Source: Yamagishiella unicocca
Taxonomy: Eukaryota; Chlorophyta; Chlorophyceae; Chlamydomonadales; Volvocaceae
Length of the DNA: 64,000 bases
Direction: 5' to 3'
Assembly: GCA_003116995.1 (NCBI GenBank)
Contig: BDSL01000073.1
Location: forward strand, 1-64,000
In this document: in pieces, positions 25,740-37,000 of the stretch
Numbering within the stretch: position 1 is the stretch's first letter
Layout of the letters: the number at the start of each line of letters is the position of its first letter
Notes under the pieces: generated by a model
What the model saw: the letters and a program-made list of their open reading frames with translations, nothing else
The model's database searches: none
Told to the model about the DNA's origin: nothing
Translations under genes and position numbers: made by a program

Positions 25740-26440
25740 CTACAGGCAAAGGTATAAGTCATAGCCCCGCCCCTGTGGACGGGCAAGTTAGGCTTGGGCC
25801 TGTCCATCTCAACGGGCACAGGCATGCCTGAGCATGCCTAGGCATGTGATATCGCGCCCGGGGGTTTCATCAACTTGGCACTGGGCCAGTCGGACATACC
25901 AGGGTGTGTAGCAGGCGAGCCTCTAAGGTGGTTTCTCAAGGTATTGGCGTTTTCTCGCGGCGTGCCTGGGCCTGTCAACCCTAATGGGCACAGGCATGCC
26001 TGGGCACGCCGACACATGTACGAATGCGCCTGGGGGCTGCATGCACCTGGTTCTGTGCCTGTCAGAGCCGTCGTTGAGCCTCGATAGGGTATGTATTGGT
26101 GTTGTTTTGGGCCTGTCCATTGTAATGGCCCCAGGCGTGCCTGGGCATGCCTGGCCATGCCTACACGTGTACGAATGCGCCTGGGGCTGCAGCATCTGGT
26201 TCTGCACCTGCTGGAGCTACCAGGGAGCCTGTGAAGGACCCTTGAGTGGGTATGGGCGTTTTTTCTGGGGAGCGTGCCTGGGCCTGTCCATTCCAATGGC
26301 CACAGGCGTGCCTGGGCATGCCTGGCCATGCCCGCACGTGTACGAATGTGCCTGGGGGCTGCCAGCACCTGGCTCTGTTCCTGTTCGAGCTACCAATTGG
26401 TCCCTTTCATGTCCTGGATTCGCCTGGACTCGCGATTGCT
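25740..26440. repeat. Degenerate 140-172-bp tandem repeat
   Basis: Four diverged units aligned on TGTCCATNNNAATGG-type anchors at 25,801, 25,973, 26,114 and 26,285. Each continues with CAGGCGTGCCTGGGCATGCC-like palindromic sequence and TGTACGAATGCGCCTGGGG. Overlapping open frames on both strands are by-products of the repeat. The CAGGCATGCCTG palindrome links it to the adjacent foldback. Confidence 0.75.
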
Positions 26441-28002
26441 GTAACACCAGCATTGTTCAGAATGATTCGAAAGTGTTTAGCCTGCGTAAGGCTGCAGCCT
26501 CTCGTGGGATATAGTTCCGTCCTCGCGACGCGACGCGAGGTATGCGGCATAGGCTAGAATGCTGAAGCTCATGTCCAATAGCATATCATTAGAGCAGAAT
26601 CATTTATATTTCCCAGTGAGGAGGCTGCCCCCAAAGCGTTCGGGTTCCCTGTGACTGAGTATACGTACAAGTACCGCTGTAAGGAGCCAGGTAGGATCAA
26701 AGCAAAAACATATCCGTGCGACAGTAAATGATTTTCCTGCTGTATGCAGAAGGAAACTCCGTTGGCAGTGCACAGGTGCCACTTGTCGCCCGTAGTCAAC
26801 TGCACTCACGACGTACGTACAATGATTTTATGCAGACTCACTAAGCCAATTCGAATAAAATGCGTACTGGGATCCGGTCCATAGCATTATTTTTATCGGG
26901 GTCTCGTCCTCGTGGGCGTGGCGTTTCCGTTGCACCTTTTGGGGCGTCTGCTGGCTGCTGCTGCTGGCTACTAGCGCTGGCTTTTCCGACAGTGAGGTAC
27001 CTTTATGGGCCGCCCCTCTGATCTTGGCTTGCCCGGGCTAGCGTACCATGTAGCAACTTATAGTTGATGATATGTTACAGTGTCCTCAAGCCCGGGCGAA
27101 CCCAGGACAAAAAGAAAGGCCCATGCCAGGCCTCACCATATGACAGCGGAAGCTTAACCCAGCAGACGCCCCGAGGAGCACAGGAAAACCTCGATAGTTA
27201 CACGGTTTCACCCTTTCGCGCTTCCATTGCCGTACGCGACCGTACGTCGACACCCACCCACAGCCAGCGCCTATTTACCAAGTTACATAGCTTTGCAGCA
27301 ATAACAAGTTCATTTGTGAGGGTCAGGGGATCGTAGGAGTGCATGTGCTCGTTGCCGTCCTCGTCGGGTACTGGTGACTCGCACTCCTCGCAGCACGGTT
27401 GCGCATTGAGTTTTGCCACTGTGAGGATATAGTGGTTGCTTCCAGCTGTTAGGTTGATTGCGGCTGAGCTTCTTAGGAACTTTCACCCATTTTCTTCGCC
27501 GTCTGGTTTGGAGCTTTCTGACGGTTGAGCCGCGCTAGGATAACCAGGTAAGACGTAATCATTTAACGAATAAAAAGGCTCAGTAGTGTGTCTGGAGTTC
27601 CTACGTTTGCGGCGACGTTGCAAATAGCAGCTAGCGCCAAGCCGCCGAGCGATGCGTGGCATAGTGTGTGCATTTAAACACTCTTATCCATATGGCATGG
27701 TTACGGCACGCCATCAAACTCGATTTCCGGATTCTCTCCGAAAATGAAATATGTGGCTGGACTCCGGTGCATACCCGCGTACGCACTTCGAGTGCATTGC
27801 CGTCTATCGGGAAAGCGCGACGCTGCTGGCAATGTATGTCTGAAATGCAGGAAGCGCAACCAACTGACGCACTTCGTCCCGAACGCTGCTGCCGTCGGTT
27901 TCCGATGCTTTGTAGGTTGAGGAGCAAGATGCACGGAAGAAATAGTCAGTGAGATTTGCGCATTGGTCGTCTTCGCGGCTTTTGCTACTGATACAGCGGA
28001 GG
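26441..28002. other. Intergenic region upstream of the cyclase gene
   Basis: No supported exon. At 27,084-27,127 a 44-bp segment read on the minus strand (TTGTCCTGGGTTCGCCCGGG then CTTGAGG) resembles 51,269-51,310 on the plus strand, so it is probably a piece of a dispersed element. A minus-strand open frame at 27,198-27,419 has mildly protein-like content but no recognisable family. The 3' part should contain the cyclase promoter. Confidence 0.5.
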
Positions 28003-31000
28003 ATGGCATGCCGGCGCTGTCCTCTACGGCTCCAGTGCCAGCGGTCATCTCCGCGGATCTGCGTGGGCCTGTTAGTGTCGGTTGCGCTCCTGGGCCTCGG
28101 AAGCTCGCTGCCTGGAGAAGGAGGACGTTGGTTGGCACCTGCACTGGAGACCGCTACTGACGACAACGGGGTGCTCGCCTTAGGCAGCGTCCCCTCGTGC
28201 GGCATTGATTGCGCCACCATGTACATTCGGCCGAATGAATGGTGCGATCCCCGTGCAATCCAGCAGTGCGGTGCCCCTAGCGATGTGCCTGATATGCGGG
28301 AGCAGGCACAGAGGTGCCTTTCTAATAATTCACGAAACGCCCATGACACACACACACGCACAAGGAATGAAGAGGCTGCGCCGTGCCGCAAGGATAGCAG
28401 GGAGGGTTGCTGCTGGGCACCCCAGGTGCCTGCCAAAGCTGCGGCGGCGGAACTGTCGGGACCTAAATTGCCCCTGTCGATTATGGCCAGAGGTTGCCAA
28501 AGGCCGCGTTGAACAGAGGGGACAGAGGAACCTCACGTCCCTCCCCCAACACCAGTTTGAGTGCATCGGGCGGTCTTTCCGTTTCGGGCAGGGTAGCTGC
28601 ACGCGGCCAGCATCAGGCCCGCCGTGTCCGATATGTGTGGCGTACAACACATGGCATGGCGTACATACAACGTCATGGCTGGGCGCAAGCACTCCTCGCT
28701 CGGGCAGCACCACCTACCGTCTGGTTACTGTCATGCTTTCTTGTCGGACCCATGTCGTGTAGTGCTGCGGCGTGTATGTGATGAATATGCCCCCAGCCAT
28801 AGCTTCCGACATGTATAGGTAATAAGTTCATCATTCATATCCTCCCCCCGCCCCTGGTTGCAATATATCTTACCCCGCCCGCCCCATGGCAGCCTTTGGG
28901 AAATGCATGTTTGCTTACGTGTGTGGTAATTCACGCAGGTGTGAGGCACGGACCAGGGGGGAGGCGACTGGGACATCCCTGCTGTCACTCCAAGTTTCCA
29001 TCATCAAAGCAATTGCTTTGTGTGAATCTCGCGTTGACCTTATGGTGAGCGGAGTGAGCACCAGCGCAGGCATGGACCATGCTGCATGCTCCACCCGGAT
29101 GAGTGAGCACGGGGCAACGGGCCCAGCCACTGTTTCTTACGCACTGCTCCTCCGACGGGTTTATATCGTGCTTGGTTCCTCCCGGTAGACATGGAGATCG
29201 ATCGGGGACGCCCTTGATGGGCGCATTGGCGCATTTAGATGGAACGAAGCTCCGACTGGCAGCACCGCGTGCCCCCTGCGTGCTGGCCTGTCGTCGTACA
29301 GGGCGTCAACACGATGCCTGCAGCCACAGGCACCTACCTTGCCGTCCAGTCGCTGCGCGCCTTTCAAGAGAGTGTGTTGGAATTCCAAAATGCATCGGGC
29401 CTGCAGTATAGCATCGTGTCACCAACACTCTATGAGGTGAGTGGTACTTCAAGCCGCCGTACGCACTACACTAGGTAGGCCGCAGTCCGTTGGGTCCATA
29501 GTTGCGTTGCTATGACACAACGGGTGATCGACACAGCGTGTGCGAACACCAGAACCCGCGGCAGTGGGGAGCAATAATGGCAACGACTTCGGCAATGGCG
29601 GTACGACAGGATTAACATGTACGGCGTCGCTTGGTACCGACTAAGTTGTAAGTAAGGCCCAAGAGCAGCAAGTGGCGCAGCTGGACTATGGCCTGGTTAG
29701 TGCACTCCCACCATCTCGAGCATGCCTTTTCAGCGCTAGGGGCCACACTGGCCGTTACAGGCATCTGATGTGCAAGTTACGTGCTGTGTCGTGACAAGCA
29801 GGGCATATGTAGCGGAACGCAAGCATACCCGAAGTGATGCAATGCCAAGGGCGCATGTTTGCAAATTACTTCCACATGTTTATCTGTGGGCCATACAACC
29901 GACGCTGTCATTTATGTTTAGAGAAGGGTCATTAAGTGTCATTCAGGATCGCGTGGAAGGGGGATTGGGTTCGGTACAGTTATGGGTTCGTTGTGTACTG
30001 TGTATAGCCGGGATGGGTTGTACAGATATGTGTTGTTTACTGTGCGTAAGCTAAGACTAGGATCATCACGGGTGTCTGAATTCCCATCGATCAGCGGGCT
30101 GGGCGGGTATGAGCTCGGAGGACAGATATGCCGTGGAATGCATCGTCAAGCTGACGCTGTCCTCCACCTTGCTTGGCCACGCAGTACCAAAATTATCGCT
30201 ATCGCATTGGCGAGACGGTGCCTACAGCGGACGACCCTGGACCAATGGACTTTTGGATGGCAACTGCTGAGGTGAGCACATTACGCGCACCAGCAGCAGC
30301 TTCCTTACTTGCCTTGCTTACGTCTGGGCGACAGCTTGCAAAGATTAGGATCTACAAAACGTTAGGGAGCGCGGAGGGAGACAGGCCTGCCTACCTCTTG
30401 GCGCAATAATGCAACTGCTATTGCCAATGCGAAGACGTATGCGGCTAGCAGCACCTGCCTGCAGCCTGTATGGCTGCCTCTACCCCACCCAGATTGCTCT
30501 ACCTGTCTGTACGAACTGCGGGTCACGGTACTTTCATGGCATCGCAGGTATTCGGTGTACCTGAGACAAGCGGTGTGTTCGTTGACACGACGTTGCTACT
30601 GCTGAATGATCGCGAGTTTAAGGCAGGCGACATTCCGCTCAATTGGAGGTGAGAAAGGGTGTGCGCGCTAGCAGCAGGCAGCAGGATGACAGGAGGTGCT
30701 GTTGCTGGGAGATGCACCTGTTGCTCCACACCTTCCAGTGTATATATCCAAAAGCGTTGCGATCTTTGTGAGTATACATGGTCGGTTTCGGTTGGGCTCG
30801 AGACCAGCAAGTGTTTCGTTGCCGTACATGCAGGGCCGCAATGTCTTCCGCCTGGAGTTCTGGTGGCCACTACAACTCGATACCACTGACAATGATACCC
30901 ATCTTCCTTTACTACCGCACCGACCTCTTTGAGAAGTACAACATCAGTACACCGGACACCTGGGACCAGCTCATAGACATCGCAGCGGCGATGCACAACA

Positions 31001-34000
31001 AAGACCTGGTAGGATTTGTTGGTTGGTCCAGATGCTATGTACAGGCTGCCTAGCTAGCTGTTCCTTAGGATTAAATTGCAGGATTCCTGAGGCCATCATG
31101 AATTGGCGCGCAAAGGGTGGTGGACTGGTGGGGACTTGCGGCGGGGTCGGGATTTGGCACAAGACTACATTGCAGGGAGGCCGAAGTCGTGTACATACAA
31201 CGGTCGTGAGATCTAACTACGGCGGCACGCAGGGGTAGGCAACCCGGACGATGGCGTCAGCAGTAGGTGCATGTGCAGCTCTTGATCTCCGCGCAACTTG
31301 TTTATCGATACTAGCACACAATCACACATGTATGTGTGACGATATTTCATTTCGGTGCCATGAATCCTCTGGATGATGTCATTGTGGTATGGTGTTGCTA
31401 CCACCACTTATTTTACCTGATAACTAACCAACTTCTACCCACGTGCACAGGACGACAATGGTGTAAAGGAGATTGGGATTTGTATGGATGTCACTACGGG
31501 TAGGTTGCTCTGACACAACATGTCGTATACGTACCTATGTGTATCGTACGAATCTAACAGGGTGCGTGGAGCAAAATGGCTGTGTGCTTGCTTGTGCATT
31601 CATTACATGCATGCATGCAGCGTGTGGCCTCCTGGAAGACCACCTTCTCATCATCATCTCCAGCTTGATCCAGAACAACGGCCAGTCATCTGGGGTGGTG
31701 TTTAATTCGGAAGACATGCAACTGCTGATGCAAGGAGAGGTACTGCGAGAGGCCATGCGCATACTGTCCAAGCTAAGGGAATACGGCGTGCCTGACAACA
31801 TGCAGTGCTTCGAGTGGTACGCAACATACCACGCACAGGGCGCGTGCCTCATGACCGTCGGCGTGTCGGCCGCATTCAAGGTGCGAGTTTTTTGGTGACA
31901 GCTTAAACAGCATATCCATACCATGGCCCCAAAGCTAGGGATGTGGACGTCTTTATTACGATGTGATGAATGAGCCCGAGTCTCTTGCCTTTGGGGCCAT
32001 GGCAGAAATGCGGTGATCCATGGTTTGGCGACAGCTTAGAAAGCATATCCGTAACATTGCCCCAAAAGCTAGGGATGTGGACGCCTTTAGTACTATGTGA
32101 TGAATGAGCCCGAGTCTCTTACCTTTGGGGCCATGGCAGAAATGCGGTGATCCATGCTTTGGCGACAGCTTAAACAGCATATCCATACCATGGCCCCAAA
32201 GCTAGGGATGTGGACGCCTTTATTACGATGTGATGAATGAGCCCGAGTCTCTTGCCTTTGGGGCCATGGCAGAAATGCGGTGATCCATGGTTTGGCGACA
32301 GCTTAGAAAGCATATCCGTAACATTGCCCCAAAAGCTAGGGATGTGGACGCCTTTAGTACTATGTGATGAATGAGCCCGAGTCTCTTACCTTTGGGGCCA
32401 TGGCAGAAATGCGGTGATCCATGCTTTGGCGACAGCTTAAACAGCATATCCATATCATGGCCCCAAAAGGAAGGGATGTGGACGCCTTTATTACTATGTG
32501 ATGAATGAGCCCGAGTCTCTTACCTTTGGGGCCATGTCAGAAATGCGGTGATCCATGGTTTGGCGACAGCTTCGAAAGCATATCCGTAACATTGCCCCAA
32601 AAGCTAGGGATGTGGACGCCTTTAGTACTATGTGATGAATGAGCCCGAGTCTCTTACCTTTGGGGCCATGGCAGAAATGCGGTGATCCATGGTTTGGCGA
32701 CAGCTTAAACAGCATATCCATAACATGGCCCCAAAAGGAAGGGATGTGGACGCCTTTATTACTATGTGATGAATGAGCCCGAGCCTCTAACCTTTTGGGC
32801 CATGGCAGAAATGCGGTGATCCATGGTTTGGCGACAGCTTAAAAAGCATATCCGTAACATTGCCCCAAAAGCTAGGGATGTGGACGTCTTTATTACTATG
32901 TGATGAATGAGCCCGAGCCTCTAACCTTTTGGGCCATGGCAGAAATGCGGTGATCCATGGTTTGGCGACAGCTTAAAAAGCATATCCGTAACATGGCCCC
33001 AAAAGGAAGGGATGTGGACGCCTTTATTACTATGTGATGAATGAGCCCGAGCCTCTAACCTTTTGGGCCATGGCAGAAATGCGGTGGTCCATGGTTTGGC
33101 GACAGCTTAAAACAAAAAAATGCAAAATTAAGCCGGTCGCCCTTTTCTTTGATTTTTACCAGCAAGCCCGCACCGCACTGCACGAACCCCTTATCATACT
33201 TTTTACTCGCCTGTCCGCACCAAAATATCTTATATGTTTCTGAAGGGGAGAGCGCGTTGCCAAAGACTGGAGCCGCGCGGTCAAAGGTCTGCGCCACTCA
33301 GCTGCTGATAATCCCTCCAGATCGCGCAGCACTCAAAGTGCCACCCTACACCTGTTTCCCTGCTCCATGACGTGCTTCATGGCATCGTCTGCAGTTTGCT
33401 CCGAGTTTTATTAATGGTGGCTCATTCCTCACAGCCGGCAACCCTCGGCGGACCCTGTGCGGACCCATGGGTTCTCCCTCACCCCCTCGCTGTCCATACC
33501 ATACATACCGCAGATGGCGAGCCACACCAGGATTCAAAGCCCGTTGCAAGGGAACTCCAAGACGGCGTCGCTGCCGGGCTCGGACCGCATTTTGGATCGC
33601 GCTACTGGCAGACTCGTGCAGTGTACCAGAGAGCTGTGCCCCCACGCCGTGCCCGTTGTTCGGCCTGATGGGCTGGAGGTACGGCCGGAAGCTGCATATT
33701 GAAGCAGCAACTGCCAGATTCGTTATGCTACATGCGTGGATAGGATCGGCGGGTAAGAAATAGGATAGGCACCAAGTAACACCTTGCTTACCTTGGTGCC
33801 AGCAGGTGCTTGTCAACAAGGTTGCCGTGTCGCAGACTGCCAGCTTTGTGATCAACCGGCACGCGCCGGTCTACCGGCAGGCCGCGGCGTTCAAGCTGCT
33901 GTCAACGTTGACGGGGCCCGTTCACCACAAGAGGCTCGTGCTCGATCCCACGTCAGGTGGGCGCGCATAGGCCAAGCAGGTTCCCTGCCTCTCGGCTGCT

Positions 34001-37000
34001 GCCCTTTTCATGCAACCCCGCTGGGCAGCAGCTCTGCCGTGGCGGTGCCCCCCATCACCGTTGTGTTGTTATGACCGGCTCGGGTCGTTGGCGCTCGTAG
34101 CTATATGTCTGCAGTGATGAGCTGCGGCCCCGTACTGTCTATTGTCGCATGGTGTTTGTGATTGGTGTGCCGCCACTCTTAACTTCACAGCCACTGATGC
34201 TAAATGCACTGCAGATATAAGCCCCACGCGTGAGTCGGAGCTGGATGTGGAGGACTGGGTAGCCGGGGGCTACGAACGGAGCAATACAGTGTCATTCCTT
34301 GCCGAGGTAGGGCGGGGAGGGAAGGGCGGGCAGGCTAGTGGGGCGAGATGGGCGTCTGCACGTGAACTATGTTTTAGGTTGGGCACACTAGGTGACACGC
34401 GGGTCTGTCGCTCTTTCCTGATCCTAGCAGCCAGATGCGGCTTTAGGGTCTGAACGCACTGAGGGCGTCTATGCACACCTCAAGCACCCAGCCCTGAGGA
34501 CTCGGTTCCGGTCGTAATGTGCTCTTAGCTAGAAATCAATGGAGATGCCTGATGTTGCTCCCGCAGTATGCGAGGATCTTCAAGAGCTGCAATATCTTCT
34601 TCGAACTTCGCTTCCCCGGCAATTTCCAGTTTAGGCAAGTTGTCACCACACGCTCTGGTTCGGAACATATGTACACGGTGATACGTGCAGAGCGTACAGG
34701 CTTGCAAAACATACGCGCCGGGTACGACTTCCGTTACGACCGGAACAGCTTCGTGCACTCGATGGCCATGGTTCTGGAGCACGTACGTGATGGCCCGGCA
34801 GTCAGTGCACTGCTGTGTATGTGCAACGGAACGCTCAACAGCACGGTACTAAACTTCCGTGCGCTCCGATGTATTCCCGCCCACCCACCCACCGCCTACT
34901 CGGGCGCAGGGCGAGCCTATCCAGGTTCACGCGGGCGGTGGTGCAGGGAACTGAAGCTTATGAGAGTGCCGAGGCTAGGTTCATCGACGGCGTGCATGAG
35001 CTCATACTTAGCCGTGGCGGCGTGGACGCTATGCTCCCAACGTATCGCAAATCCTTGGGGCTGCTGGATGTCCCCAACCCAGACATTGCGCAGCAGAAGG
35101 TGCGTGCGGGCGACCCTGAACGTCTGCCTACCCATCCATCTTGCCCGCCTGATTGGTGTCGCCATGCTTAATTCGTCGCAGGACCCTACTGACGACCGCG
35201 GCGGTCTGCACACCGTCACCGTCATCCTGCTGAGTACGCTGCTGCCGGTGGCGCTGCTGCTGCTCGTCGTCATCGCGTACGTGTGGGTGCGGCCCCACAG
35301 CAGTACGGACCTGCAACACGCACGTGCTCCAGGGCCGGGTGTGGTGGTGCTCTGCGTCACCGACATCCAGGTACTGGCTGGCGAGGCAGAGGACACAACG
35401 GGCTGCCCGGTTGGATTGTTGTAGGGAGCGTTTAGGAGCTAAACATGCGGGCCCTTAGGGCGGGGCGCCATGTGGGCGATTTTGCGAGTTAGGAAGGACA
35501 TCGCTGCGCCACTAATCACCTGTTCTGTCCCCGTTCTGCTGCGCCTGTTGTCGTCGTGCGGTGTGCTGGTCAGTCAGTTTGTCCGTTTCCCCCCGTGTCA
35601 TCCCCCTTCCGTCGCCTGGATCCGTGGATGTGAGTTTACCCCCCCCCCCTGGGGATGTGCAGCAACCTCCGTATGTACGTCCACCGCCCGCCTGCAGGAC
35701 TCGACCACCCTCTGGGAGACCCTCCCAGCAGATGTGTGCCAGGCGGCCATCCAGCTGCACCACATCGCCATCCGAAAGGTCGCCACCCTGCACAACGGGT
35801 ACGAGAGCGCAACAGAAGGTGCGTGGGTGGGAAGGTGTAGCGGTGAAGATAACACAAACCTGCGCAGGAGGCTTGCCTCTGCACCCTGTACCTCCATCGC
35901 CTATTGAGAAGGGGGTTGCGCCGGCGATAGACTGCCCCTGAAACCGCCAGCATACCGCTAACATGGGAATACTCCACGAAACGTCAACAAGCCAGACGAC
36001 AGCGCGCGCGTACAGTGCATCATGGCGAATGGAGGGGCAGGGCTTGAAGCTGACTGGCAGGACTGGGAGCTAGGATTGGGGAGAGGACAGAGAGTGAGGC
36101 AAAAGAACGAGCCAGCTGCCAGCGAATCGTAATGGTTGTGTGAACTGACTTAAACTGTCAGTCGGCGCCTATGCGTGTTTTGTAGGCCCTGAGTATCTGC
36201 CCCGTCAACCCGCCATCCCCGCCCTATACGCCGCCCCGCAGGTGACTCCTTCATCCTGGCCTTCCACAACACCATTGACTGCACGCGTTTCGCCCTCCAA
36301 GTCCAGAAGGCCCTTCTGGAGCTGGAGTGGCCGTTTGAGCTGCTGACCAGCGAGTACGCGGCCTCTCAAACTGTGCGATGTGATGCTAACAGGTTAGACC
36401 TGCAGCAGTGGGTTCGCTACACCTGCGGGCCGACCATACAGGCGCTGCTGCTGCCCGCCATGGGAGCCGGGATGGGGGCTTGCAAGATGCGGCAGCAGCG
36501 GCCCGGGGCGGGCAAGACAGGGGGCAACAGCCGGCGCTGCAGCATGTCCGGCATGTTCCCCTCCTGGGGAGGCGGCGGAGGCAGCGGCAACCCAGTCCCA
36601 CGCACCTCAGCTCCAGGCCGGCCCGACCAGCTGATGGCGTCTCATGACACGGGTCTGGGTGCACAGCATGTCCCAATTGGTGCGCTGTGGACCAACACCG
36701 AGGAGTTGGCCACTACCCCGGGCACAGCTGGCGCCACCATGGAATCGTGCTTGGCGGCGGCCATGACGGAGGCAAGCGGAGATCAGCAGGCACTTTCCAC
36801 AATGGGAGAGTGGGCGCAGCAGTCTGTCCCAGCAGGCCAGATGGAGACCCCGCTGTCTGCACGGCGGTCGCGGCTGGGGCAGCACGAGCCGCCGCAACCC
36901 GAGAAGCGTCTCCTGGGGCACATGCCGTCACCAGAATCACGGTCGCCCGGTATGCTCCCGTGCAAGGTGGCGACGGGTCCCTGGGCGTCCATACCAATGA

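Noticed and set aside
25838..26557. Several overlapping open frames rich in His/Cys/Gly in 25.8-26.5 kb
   Set aside because: They are translations of the degenerate tandem repeat on both strands and have no independent protein signal.
31956..32721. 75-76-codon minus-strand frames repeated in the intronic array
   Set aside because: They are by-products of the 134-bp satellite dimer (267-bp spacing, a multiple of three).
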